From positions 5,006,501 through 5,070,500 of the forward strand of contig CP114481.1 of NCBI GenBank assembly GCA_027186245.1: DNA of 64,000 nucleotides, read 5' to 3'. The stretch is from Coriaria nepalensis. Lineage: Eukaryota; Streptophyta; Magnoliopsida; Cucurbitales; Coriariaceae. This document shows positions 1-11,219 of the stretch, piece after piece (position 1 is the first letter of the stretch; each line of letters begins with the position of its first letter). The translations under genes and the position numbers were made by a program. Below the pieces are notes generated by a model that did not search any database, was not told where the DNA came from, and saw only the letters and a program-made list of their open reading frames with translations.

Positions 1-1527
1 ACTAATTTATATTTATAAGCTTATTAAATGTTTCTAGGGATAAGTTAGATTGAATTTTTATTAAAATTTATATTTTATACGTGTTTTACAGTAATAGGAA
101 TTGGTGTGTTTATATAATTTCCATCATAAAAGAAATTGATCATAAAAAAATTCGATTTCAAAAATATATATAAAATAAAAAGTTCATCAGAGTTAATATT
201 TGAATAAATTCATAAAAATTAGCTTATACAAAAATGTAAAAAATAAATTAACCCTTATATTATTTATGTATAAATTCCGAGTATAGGACGTGAGAGCAAA
301 AAATCGTATACGTGGAATTAACAACTTGAGAGACAATATAGTTTGAATTCAACGGCTCTATTTTGATGTCATGTTGAATTACCCGATAATTTCAAAAACT
401 CGAGTGGATAGAAAAAGATTAGCAATTTATATTAAGTTTACTAAGATGAATTACTAGATTGAGTACACAAATAACTGGATCAAGTTAGAGAAGTGTTAAA
501 TGAGATTTAATAACACAATAAGATAAATTAAATTGGACAAAAATAATGTATCTAAACAGTAACTGAGAGATGCAGAAGAAGAAGGTTAATTGAAGCGAGA
601 CAGGTTGATCAGTTTCTGTCTTGAGAAAATGGCACTTGGCCTGGCAGATCTGCATGGGTTTATAATCTGTCGCCATTTTCCTGCCGCCTGTATTTCTAAT
701 TTTGCCAAAAGCTTAATTCACTGTCTTTATGTATTGATTAGTTCCTGTGGGCTTTCACACACGTGGATTCCTTTTTTTGGTGCTTTCTAGTATTATTCTC
801 TGAATCTTCCCTTCCCCCACACAAATGTTCTATATTTTCTGGGTTTTGTCTGAAAATCTTATTGTCTCGACAAAAAGATGGGCTTCAAAGACCACCCGCT
901 TTATATGGGCCTAGTCACTACTTAATAAATTCATAAATCTCATTATACAAGGCACAAATCAAGTCCAACTTCAAGCCATGTACTCAGCTCCCGCCTAAAT
1001 AAAAATGATGTGTCCATATTGACACGCGCTTGGGGAAACGTGTGCCGTTAACCGGTATGAGCTGTCTTATTGCTAGATTTCGCAGTTTGCACTTCCGTGT
1101 CGGTGCGACTTGTTACTACAGCAGTGTCTTGCCATAATGCTAAATAAGTGTATGTGAACCGGTCTATACTCCTCCTCTTATAGCGGCATGAAATTGAAGT
1201 TGCCAGTAACAATCACTAATCACTATCACCATTTGCAATTTGAGAGAAAAAAAAAAACTAAAGAAATAATTATTAAATTAATAAAAATTAATTATTGTTA
1301 TTATGTCTTAGTTTTTTGTGACGAGACGTCTCCTTTTGACACAAAATAAGATGGTACAATTTTTTATTGTCACGAGAGACACGTGTTTTTACTTAAATAA
1401 TATGTCAAATAATTGTTACAAGGGGTCCCACACCCACATTTAATTCGATTAGCAAATTATAAAATACACTAATACGTAGGGGTGAAGGAAGTAATAATAA
1501 TAATATCGACCGAATTTTTAATATTTA

Positions 1528-2352
1528 TTATATTTGTATAAGATTGAGAATTATTATTTAAGTAAGATAATTTTTAAATTAATATGTAATAAATTAATTG
1601 TTTTTTATATTTAATATTAAAAATTATTTAATCTATTTTATGTTTATTTAAATAATATTAAATAAATAAATTATGAATTTATGAAATATTTAAATATTAT
1701 TTTGATTATAATATAAAAGATAAAATAATATTTTTTAATTATTATAATATAAAATTTTAAAAAAAATAATATTAAATCAAGGTAACTCAATAAAAAATTT
1801 ATTAAATAATATAAAAATTATATATCATAATATTAATATATGCTCATCAATTATATATATTATGATATAATTAAATATAAATGGATAAAAATGGTGTGAA
1901 AATTGAAACATAATTTTTTAATTATAATTTAAACCCTAATTCTAAATTAGTCTCAACTTTCAATTTCTATCTTAGTGCTTGTTGTATTCGTATAAGCTTG
2001 AGAATTATTGTTTAAGTAAAATAATTTACAAATTAATATGCAATAAGTGGATTATTTTCTATGTTTAGTATCAAAAATCATTTGACCTGCTTTATGCTTA
2101 TTGAGATGATATTGAATTGATACATTATGAATCTATGATATATATTACTTTGATTATAGTATTAAAATAAAATGATATTTTTAATCAATATAATATCAAA
2201 TTTTCTTAAAAAATAATATTAAATGAAGTAACTCTACAAAAAAAAATTATTAAATAATATAAAAATTACATACATCATAATACTAATATATGTTCATCAA
2301 TTATATATATCATGATATAATTAAGTAGAAATGAAAAAAAAAATTAGTGTGA
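1528..2352. repeat. Tandem direct duplication of about 375 bp, first copy AT-decayed
   Basis: Positions about 1528-1910 and 1978-2352 align along their whole length in the same orientation, with about 70 bp between them. Shared landmarks in order are TGAGAATTATT, AATTAATATG, TTATGAAT, ATTTTGATTATA versus ACTTTGATTATA, AATAATATTAAAT, TATTAAATAATATAAAAATTA, and the end block TCATCAATTATATATAT followed by ATGATATAATTAA. Most differences are C or G in the second copy and T or A in the first. No coding capacity is seen; it may derive from an old transposon, but the family is not recognised. Confidence 0.7.
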
Positions 2353-2520
2353 AAAACCAAAAAATTGATCGGTTTCGACCGGAATTGACCGGTCTAATAC
2401 CGGTTCGGTTTCGATAAGTTTTTATAGCCAAATTAGTAAAAAAAAAAAAAAAAAAAATCGGTTGTAATTTCAGTTTCGGTTCAGTTTTATCGAAAACCAA
2501 AATTTTGCTCAACCCTACTA
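2345..2520. mobile_element. Probable hAT-type MITE remnant
   Basis: Read on the minus strand, the right end begins TAGGGTTGAGCAAAA and runs into alternating GGTT, CGG and ACCGAA motifs. The left side carries CGGTTTCGACCGG and CCGGTTCGGTTTCG. Alternating AACCG/CGGTT blocks bounded by a TAGGGxTGAGCA-like end are common in plant hAT-derived MITEs. A 19-base A run sits in the middle. Target-site duplications were not established, so the class assignment is tentative. Confidence 0.4.
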
Positions 2521-5039
2521 TATATATATATATATTATATGTACAATTTGAAATTACAACTACTTAAGATTAAATATCAATTAATTGTGAATTCAAACAT
2601 CATCTAATCCGTAATTCCACATGTATAAATTTTAATTTAAAACCTTTTGATAATTTGATTTGATAACCCGTCAGCTTAATATTTAGAGTACTTAACTCTA
2701 ATTATTAAAAATATATATTTTAAGAATATAAGTAAAATTTTCACACAATCGATCAAATATTTGTCATTTTAATTATAAAAAAATTATATAAATCTTTTAT
2801 ATTATATTTTAGTTAAAGAATAAAAAAAATGAGATATAAATTTATTTAAAAATTCATTAATTTAAATAAGAAAAATAATATATATTAATTAAAATTAAAC
2901 TAAATTATTAATTTGTTATTATTAAGAATAAAAAATTGTATCCCTAAAAAAGAAGGGGCAATGTCATTTTGGGGGGTTTGATCGGATTCATTAAACATTT
3001 TTTTCCAAAGTATCTTTACAATACCAAAAAAAAAGGGGGGGAGGAATAACTTGAGGCTTAAGCCTTAAGGGTTTCAAATTTTCACCCTCATCTTTAATTC
3101 TTTACTGAAAAGACAAAGAGATACCCAAATGGGCATTAAGAAAGGAAGAGGTGCTTTGCCTCTTGACAAAGGTGAATAGGATTCCAGTGGCGGAATGTGG
3201 ATGAATGTAATTGTCCCTTTTGCTTGAATCCACATGAGTATTCAGGATTCACAGCTCATAGAAAGGCAAAAACACATGCATGATGCAACAACATGCATGA
3301 TGCAACAACATGCTCTCAGAGTCTTTCTCCCAACTATTGTTTAATATTCTGGTAATTTCAACCACCCCTGTATGATTGAGTGTCACATGTAGGTTTTTTA
3401 TCTTTTCTGCATCTGGGACAGGCATGAAATGACTAGGAAAAGGGCAATTTCTCAAACAGATGCTCTTTTTTCTTAGTCTAAGGCTCCCGTCCACCAGATG
3501 GTCAAAATAAAATGTGTATGTAAGGTGAAAATTAATGGAATTGTGTGTAGGGCCTCTTAAGTTATAATAATTTAAAAAAAAAAAAAATTTAATATCACTC
3601 TTATAATATATTATATTATTTTTATATGATTAAAAATTAATCAATTTATTATAAATATTGATTCAATTATTTTCTAAGAATAAAGTAAAATATGTAATCA
3701 AAATTGAATTTATCATATGATTAACTGTTATAATTAAACTTCCTATTTAGTAATATTTTTGATCCGTATATTCACAACTGGTCCGTTCTATAATGAAAAC
3801 ATTCCTAAGGTAATCAAAGACCAAAGTTATGTCAAATAAGCAAATGGGAGATAATTTACGTAGGGAAAAAGAGAAATTTTTATATATTTTATAAAATATA
3901 ATTTTAATTTATTATAATATATAATAATATATATAATACATATAAGAATTATTTTATAAATATATATCCGATAAAAGGAAATTTAATAAGAACTCCAAGA
4001 TCTATAAGAAATCTCATCAAACGAACAGATAATTATATTGTGTCATGAGCTATAGTTATATTGTCACCAACATTAAAAAGAAAATAATAATAATAATAAT
4101 AATAAAGAAAAAAATATAATAATAATAAATACTTCCATGAGCAGGTGAGCTGCCTAGCTCATGACTAATAATTTTTTAATCAAATAAATAACCTCATAAT
4201 TAACTAATTAATTTAATTGGATAAAAAGCCTCTCCAGAGAAAGTTTTTAAAATATTAATGCCTGCAAAATTTTCTTATTGAGCGAATAACTCTTTAATTT
4301 ATATTTATTATTCATTTTTGAAAAATTAATAAAATTTGAAATTATCATAATACTCTTGCTCTATTTAGAATGTGAAAGGACGGAAATACCATTATCTCCT
4401 TTCTTCTTTTTCCTCTTCTCCTCACACACGGAAATTGTCATGGAAACCAAAAATTTGGAAAAAATCCGAAAAATCGATAAAATTAGTTCTTCCAATTTGA
4501 TATTACTCTTCCGTCACTTTTAGTATGTTCTACAATATTCATTTTTCTTATTCGTCATTCCTTTGCAAGTTTCATTATTCCTTTGCAAGCTTGGAAAGAA
4601 TTGGTATGTTTGAAGATTTTCTCATTCATTTCTTTTCAATCATTGATGATTCAGTCATGCTTGAAATAGTGGTTTTATCTTTATATTAAGCTTTCGTTTC
4701 ATTCTGAAAAGGAAATGGAAAAAGCTAAGGTTTGTTCAGATTTTTGGAAACTGAGTCCGTAGTTCAAATCTCGATACTCGATGGGGGGACATTGGTTCGA
4801 GCAATCGAGCATTAGTCATTGACTTCGAACCATCGAACAATAGTCTATAATTCATGTCTTTCTTATAATCAAGACTACTTGATTTGTCTTTTTTTTTTCC
4901 TTTTATAGAAATGAAAATCTTCTTTGTAATAATGTGCTTTGATAATGAAATGAAGGAGAATGTGAGCTCAAATGAGAAAGATAATTCATGGTATTGGGCA
5001 TTAAAATAGTATAGATGGATCAACTAGAGTTTTTATTAA

Positions 5040-7000
5040 ATATAATGTCACTTATATTCAGCTGTTGGAAGTTATCTATGATTCCTTCGACGTTGATTGT
5101 GATGAATTTCCATGGGAATTTCTAAAAAATCTTCGGTCGATAATCTCTTATTCATCGATGTTAGAGAACACCGAGATATGCATGTAAGTGATTGGTAGAG
5201 ACTTAATTATTGAACGCTATCACTTAATGGTAATAATATTAATTGTTAATGAGTTTTGTCAATGCGTGTTGTCAGTAACTATTGTACTTGTGATGCTCAG
5301 TCCTAAGATCACTACAGTACTGGTATATAAAAATTTCATGCTTTGATATCACTTCGCGGGGTTTTCACCAAAGGCACTATAAGGGTGAATCATTGAGTAT
5401 TGTTCAAGTATGTGTAGTCTATAGAGTGATAAGATGAGATTCATCACCTAAATATTAGATGATATGTTTCTATGGTTATATAACTTATGCGTAAGGAAAA
5501 TCTTTGTGCAAAGTAGTATGGTTTGAAAAAGAGTTTTCAATAAATTTATTGTCTAATTGCATAAGAGTTTATGACATTCACAAAGAAAGTCTAAAAGGGT
5601 TTTAAAGTTTACCATGCACTAAGACTATCTGAAACTACAAATAGATGAAAGGTCAATCTAGTACGGTAATAGTCATTCATGGCCTTATTAGATGCCAATG
5701 TGGGTCAAGTGATTTAAATCAACTTAATCATAAAAGATGATTATGTTGACTATTTAACTTGAGAATTATTTTCAATGTCAAATGGTTCATTCGAAAGAAT
5801 GGATAAAACTTACAAGTTATTGTAGAGCTCACCTATCGGCATAGTATAAAATATATCTGGTTACACACACAAAACTTGATTTGGATCAAGGTTGGATTCT
5901 AAATTCGAGAATTTTGACTTCTTCATAGTGAACTTGATTTAAGAGTTAAATCATTAATTTGTTTAGTCTAAGTCACGCTCACACTGCTAGCACAGTCAAA
6001 ATGTGATTTAGATTTAATTAGAAGTTAAATAATTAATTAAAAAAATATTATTTTGACAAAGATGATAATTAAATGAAGATTTAATGGTTATTAAGTCATA
6101 AAATATTTTTCGAGTCAAAATAAAGTTCGTTAATTATTAAAGTGTTGATGGACCTAAACAGGACCAATGGCAAAACCCAAATTAAAGTATATTTTATCAG
6201 GTAAAATGAGATATTAATTTAAAAATTAAAGTTTATTCTAATTTCCCAAAAATATTAATTAAACTAAGTTACCGAAAAACCAAATAAAATTAATTAGATT
6301 ACCCAAGTCTTGGAGACCTAATTGGGTTTGGCTTAAGTGGGATGTGTTTCTCATATAAGGGAGATAAATCCCTAGAGTTCTAAGAAGCCTCACTTTGCCT
6401 CCTAAGAGAAAAAGAAAAGAGAGTGTCTCATATCATCTTTTGTCCAAAACTTTTCTTCTTCTCCAAGATTCTTGATTCAAGTGTTAAATCAATTATCATT
6501 ACAATCCTTCAGTTGATTCGTCAACTGTGTGGATTAAGGATAGTGGTCGAGTGACGGTGAGGAGCCAAAACAAGCATTGGATGTGTCTCACGGCGGCAGC
6601 GACATGGTGGTGGTGACGACGGCGTGTGGAAAGCAAAAGGGTGAAATTGTGTCCGAAATTTGGAGGAGCTTATGGGCTAGGTATGCCTTTCTTCTCTCAT
6701 TTGATTTTTGGATTTATAGTCTAAGGTTGTTAGATTAGAAATTTAAACATAGTTTAGGATTCCATATATGTAATGCACATAGCATCAAACCCCAAATCTT
6801 GATAGTTCGTCGTTAGTCCGAATGTTCGGGTCCATTTTTCAAAATCGGATTCTTCACCATGATGTGCGAAGGGCCATCATTAAGCATCGAGTCTTGAGAA
6901 TAGAGAATTGGAAGTCTCTGATCTCTCATCTTGATTGTTCGATGGATACTTTCAAGACTCTTCGAGCATCAAAGTAAGAGATCAAAGAATTGGTAATCTC
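5040..7000 (+). mobile_element. Old LTR-like repeat related to the insertion at 19286-26809
   Basis: Blocks from this stretch recur, in the same order but on the opposite strand, in the LTR-like insertion at 19286-26809. Examples are a CTTTGATATCA block (about 5341), GGGTGAATCATTGAGTAT (about 5384), GAGATTCATC (about 5434) and AAATCTTTGTGCAAAGTAGTATGG (about 5499). Downstream are a CATATAAGGGAGATAAATCC segment (about 6353), a purine-rich AGAGAAAAAGAAAAG block, and a G-rich stretch at 6545-6640, which look like the R/U5 and leader part of an LTR element. No termini or target-site duplication were identified, so limits are approximate. It has no coding capacity. Confidence 0.45.
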
Positions 7001-7379
7001 TATTCTCAGTGTTTGATACCTTAGGGCTTTAGTCTTACCTATTGAGCATTGATAACAGAGACTACTAAGTCTTTGACCTCTCATCTCGATGGGTACGTTT
7101 AGGGGTCATCGAGTATCGAGATCAGAGAAAAGATATCTTGAAGTGTCTGAGATTAAGAGCTCGAGCAATCGAGAACTTCATGTGCATAGCATTTTCCATC
7201 GTTTTCACCAACATTTCAAGTTTTGTTGAGTCTAATTTTTTATTAAAGTTTTGATGGGTTATTTTTATATATACTCTCTAAGAAATTAACCATCTAATCC
7301 CAAGTCAGCATAGTTACCGTGTCCACCACGTAATAGAGAGTACGTATAATTCCCCTACTCGCAGCAGTATTAGAAACAT

Positions 7380-7580
7380 TTCTCCCTCTCTCTTCTCAGT
7401 TCTCTCTTCTCTCTCTCACCTCCTCAATAAATACTCACAGCCACTGATTTCCCCTGCACTATTTATTATTAAGCTTCTTCTCCCCATATTCTCTCTCAGG
7501 CATTTCCGCGAACACGTAAAGTGCGTGACAGATAGAGAGAGAAACAGAGTTCTCTTTTGCAGAGAGATAAGGAGATAACA
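7380..7580 (+). promoter_or_regulatory. AXS core promoter and 5' UTR
   Basis: A dense CT-rich stretch (CTCTCTC repeats, 7380-7425), a TATA-like AATAAATACT at about 7426 and a further CT-rich leader precede the AXS start. No ATG lies between 7440 and the start codon at 7581, so the leader appears free of upstream reading frames. The start site of transcription is inferred, not seen. Confidence 0.45.
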
Positions 7581-9901
7581 ATGGCGCCTGCTGCGAGAGT
7601 AGATCTGGACGGGAAGCCGATAAAGCCGATGACGATATGCATGATCGGCGCCGGAGGTTTCATCGGCTCACATCTCTGTGAGAAATTGATGAATGAGACT
7701 CCACACAAAGTGCTCGCTCTGGATGTTTACAATGACAAGATCACGCACCTTCTCGAGCCTGTTTCTCTCCCTTGGGCTGACCGTATTCAGTTCCATCGGA
7801 TTAATATCAAGCACGACTCCAGACTCGAGGGCCTCATCAAGATGGCAGATCTGGTCTCGCTTCCTCTGTTTCTTGTTTCTGTTTGATCGAATATGTGGTC
7901 AGAATCTTTTGTCCGTGAATTGAATTTGTTTATTGTTTTTGCTGCAGACGATAAATCTTGCGGCGATCTGTACTCCGGCCGATTACAATACGCGTCCATT
8001 GGATACAATTTACAGCAATTTTATCGACGCTCTTCCTGTGGTTCGTATTTGCATTCCTCGTAGCTCTGTTATATATATTCTATATATTTAATTTATAAAA
8101 AATAAAAAAAAAATTATTGTCTGTTTTCTTGATTTTGCATGTTTTGAATTGAAGTTGATTTGTGATTTTGAAGGTTAAGTACTGTTCAGAGAACAACAAG
8201 CGTTTAATTCACTTCTCGACTTGTGAAGTGTATGGGAAAACGATAGGGAGCTTTCTGCCTAAAGATAGCGCTCTTCGTCAAGTAAGCCTTCACTTTCTGC
8301 ATCGCCTTTCTTTATTTCTCTTGTACTGCCCTTTTTGTCCCAACGTATATTTTCTTTTTGGATCTGCACTTTTATTGGTCTTTTACCTTGGGATGAGGGG
8401 AAAAATGGGTCATTTGTGTTTCATTCTTTTGCTGTACAATTGAATCTTTCAGATATTCAATGATCTTTTTAGTTTTTGGAATTTATGATCTATTGCAATA
8501 TCTGAGACATTATTTATTAAAAATCTGTTGTAAGAAATTCATGATGTAATTTAACCAGGTTTTTGAATGGTCTAAGATTATTTTTCATGGGCATGTGTTT
8601 ATCTCTAGAGAAAGTAGTATTTAGGTGGACCAGATCACCTTTTTCTTCCCATCGCATTAAACACTTTATTTCTCCTATTCTGCAAATGATTTGAGCTATC
8701 TTCATATAGGATCCTGAATATTATCTTCTGAAAGAAGATGCTTCTCCCTGCATCTTTGGTCCCATTGAGAAGCAGAGGTGGTCCTATGCTTGTGCAAAAC
8801 AACTGATCGAGAGGCTGGTTTATGGTGCGTATTTATCCTTACACGTTTACCCAGACGTTTTTCCCCCCCAAATTAGTACTTTTTTTTAACAGACTTCTGA
8901 AAATCTTTTTCTTGTTTATTCTACAGCTGAAGGTGCTGAAAATGGTCTTGAGTTTACCATTGTCCGACCCTTCAATTGGATCGGACCCAGAATGGATTTC
9001 ATACCTGGTGTTGATGGCCCAAGTGAAGGTGTTCCTAGAGTTCTTGCTTGCTTTAGCAATGTGAGTTTCATTATTTTATATTGTCTTCTCTTTCTTTAAT
9101 TTGAAATCAAACCACTAAATGAATAGTTTATTTATTGCAGAATCTTCTTCGCCATGAGCCACTTAAGCTTGTGGATGGTGGTGAATCTCAGAGAACTTTT
9201 GTGTTCATAAAGGATGCCATTGAAGCTGTTCTTTTGATGATTGTAAGCTTCTTCTCCTCCTTTTATTTTTCTTTCAGTTTGATTCTTATTACAAAAAGGA
9301 AGGATCACAGTAAATATCTGATGATCTTCTATTGTTTTAGGAAAATCCCGCTAGAGCCAATGGTCACATTTTCAATGTGGGCAACCCCAACAATGAAGTT
9401 ACTGTCAGGCGGCTAGCTGAACTGATGACTGAGGTGATTTTTCTTTTTAAATGGTATTACTTTTTAAATATTTGTTTTGGATTATTTTCTTCAAGTTGAG
9501 AAATATTTCTTCTTGGATTGCATAGATTTATTCGAAGGTAAGTGGAGAACCTCCTTTGGAGGTACCTACCATCGATGTAAGCTCCAAAGAATTCTACGGA
9601 GTGGGTTATGATGATAGCGATAAGAGAATTCCCGACATGACCATTATCAACAGACAACTGGGTAATTAACCTTTAAGCAACTTCTGTTATATATTGTTCA
9701 TTCTTTGACCCCCAAGGTTTTCAATTAATTCCAAATTGACCCCCCCCCCCCCCCCCCCCCCCGCTATGACCTATGTTTCTTGCAGGTTGGAACCCGAAAA
9801 CTTCCCTTTGGGACTTGCTGGAGTCGACCCTCACATATCAACACAGAACATATGCCGAGGCAATAAAACGGGTCATTGCAAAACCGGCTGCAACTCATTA
9901 A
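7581..9901 (+). CDS. AXS: UDP-D-apiose/UDP-D-xylose synthase (AXS), 9 exons, 389 aa
   Basis: This cytosolic enzyme converts UDP-glucuronate, with NAD+, to UDP-apiose and UDP-xylose, feeding apiose into rhamnogalacturonan II and apiogalacturonan. Exons: 7581-7853, 7948-8040, 8174-8281, 8710-8824, 8927-9060, 9141-9242, 9341-9433, 9526-9661, 9786-9901. They sum to 1170 nt, or 389 aa, the usual length for plant AXS. It is an extended short-chain dehydrogenase/reductase. The N-terminal Rossmann motif GAGGFIG is at residues 23-29, the catalytic YxxxK (YACAK) at 184-188, and sugar-nucleotide pocket sequence RPFNWIGPRMDF lies in exon 5. All junctions are GT-AG and the frame is intact. The start is the first ATG after a CT-rich leader. 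Intron 8 carries a 23-C tract just before its acceptor. Sequence alone does not distinguish AXS1 from AXS2. Confidence 0.96.
9740..9762 (+). repeat. Homopolymer of 23 C in AXS intron 8
   Basis: An uninterrupted run of 23 cytosines lies 23 nt before the exon-9 boundary at 9786, in the position of the polypyrimidine tract of intron 8. The opposite strand is a 23-G run with G-quadruplex potential. Homopolymer length may be imprecise because such runs are prone to sequencing error. Confidence 0.85.
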
Positions 9902-10446
9902 GGGAAAAAAAAAGAAAGAAAAAACCGTTACATGTGGTGGCGTTTGTTTAGATGTTTGTTCCGATTCTTTCCGTGCCTTGAAAAAGTAATATCTTTAATG
10001 TCTTATTCTCCATATTACGTCAGATTTTTTTTTTCCCCTTTTTTCTAAAAATGCTCGGTAGTCGATACATATAGCTTCTTCCTTTTCCCCTTGCAATGTA
10101 AGGTTCAACAATGAAAGCCAAATCAATTTTTAATTTTATATATCATTCAATGTAAGATAAGTTTACAACTTGCAATACCTTTCTTCCCCTTTTCCTGATA
10201 AAGGATGCCGATTTTAAGAGAAAGAAAAAGTTTCTATGACCGGAACAAGAAGATGGACCCAGACCCGGACTCGGACCTGGCAGATCAATCGATGCTCTTG
10301 CATTATGGATTTAATGCTCTTAATAGTATCTAACTGATCATCTGAAACTGGTGCCAGAGTCTAGCAGCCATTCATCCAAGGTACTAACCGAGGAGGACAG
10401 AGAGAATGACTTAATGATTTCTGCTTCACATTCTTCATCTCTTCCT
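9902..10446. other. AXS 3' UTR and downstream spacer
   Basis: This holds the AXS 3' region, with T-rich tracts at about 10026-10050 and AATGAAAGCC near 10108 as a weak polyadenylation context. After about 10190 the sequence is likely the 3' UTR of the minus-strand exon-like segment at 10447-10518. No reading frame of note was seen. Confidence 0.4.
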
Positions 10447-10518
10447 TTATTTTTTGCTAAATTGATCTTCCACGTCCTCAACCCTCGATCTCATCTTTTC
10501 CATGTCCGCCTTTAAATC
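10447..10518 (-). pseudogene. Terminal exon-like fragment encoding a charged coiled-coil tail
   Basis: On the minus strand an acceptor-like CAACAG at 10519-10524 is followed by 23 codons and a TAA stop (10447-10449). The tail is rich in Lys, Glu, Asp and Met with heptad-like spacing, starting DLKADMEKMRSRVED and ending QFSKK. Codon choice and composition look like a real last exon. No upstream exon joining it in frame was found; the next minus-strand exon-like segment (13961-14023) is in an incompatible phase, and a copia fragment lies between. It may be the end of a disrupted gene. The family is not recognised. Confidence 0.35.
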
Positions 10519-11219
10519 CTGTTGTAGTAATCTTAAATATTAATATCATATATAAAAAGGAAAAAGTAAATTAAATATACCAATCATTCTTTTTGACTTA
10601 GTTAAAACTGAGAAAACCAAATAAACTATTAAAACATTAAAACATTATTTTAATAAATAAAGTGGCTTTGATTTTGATGTTACTTCCCTGGTCAAAATGT
10701 GTTAATGGTTGAGAATTTTAAGAGATACATTTATTTACTAATCGTGGGGATATATAATAAGCTAATGAGAGATATTATGAGATTTTTTAACAAACGGTGA
10801 TGAGATTTGAGGTATAGATTTTTCACACGATTTGTTTCTTTTTGGGCTACAAATAGAGAATGACAAGTGGATTTGTAAAGAATGAATAAAATTATCAGAT
10901 TTCTTTATTCTCTTTTCTCTCTTTTCTCTCTTGTTCTCCACTCTAAATGAATGTTTTGTTTTCTAATTTTTGTAGAAATTTTGGAGAAACACTTTAATGT
11001 ACAATTTATTTGGTCCTATAGTTTATGCTCGTTAATCTAGAGCGTTGAGGAAATTATTTTAAAAAGGAGTAATTAGACTTAAGCACAAAGAATCTTTCTT
11101 GCCTCAAGCATCAACTTTAATTATTTCATAATATTCCTATTTGAATATTGCTGGTTTTTAGGTTCTAATCGCTTGTTTGCTATGAGGTTTATTTTGATTT
11201 TTGTTCAGATTGGTTCAGA

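Larger units (their letters stand above)
1..7380. other. Repeat-rich AT spacer upstream of AXS
   Basis: No gene can be supported here. The stretch is mostly AT-rich with short frames full of stops. Recognisable parts are listed separately: a tandem duplication at 1528-2352, a hAT-like terminus at 2345-2520, an LTR-like repeat at about 5040-7000 and a two-copy repeat at about 6870-7180. Positions 860-1230 are less AT-rich and contain several CACG and CCGGT motifs, so this could be regulatory sequence of a gene left of the window, but nothing decisive is visible. A 12-bp palindrome (AGGCTTAAGCCT) lies near 3055-3066, and a short duplicated unit containing ATGCATGATGCAACA lies at about 3272-3308. 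Confidence 0.6.

Noticed and set aside
590..790. 66-codon open frame near the left edge
   Set aside because: No recognised domain, no splice partners, and AT-rich repeat surroundings; a chance frame is likelier.
3249..3494. 81-codon minus-strand frame including a small tandem repeat
   Set aside because: It encodes the translated repeat (HHACC-like) and has no homology signal or splice context.
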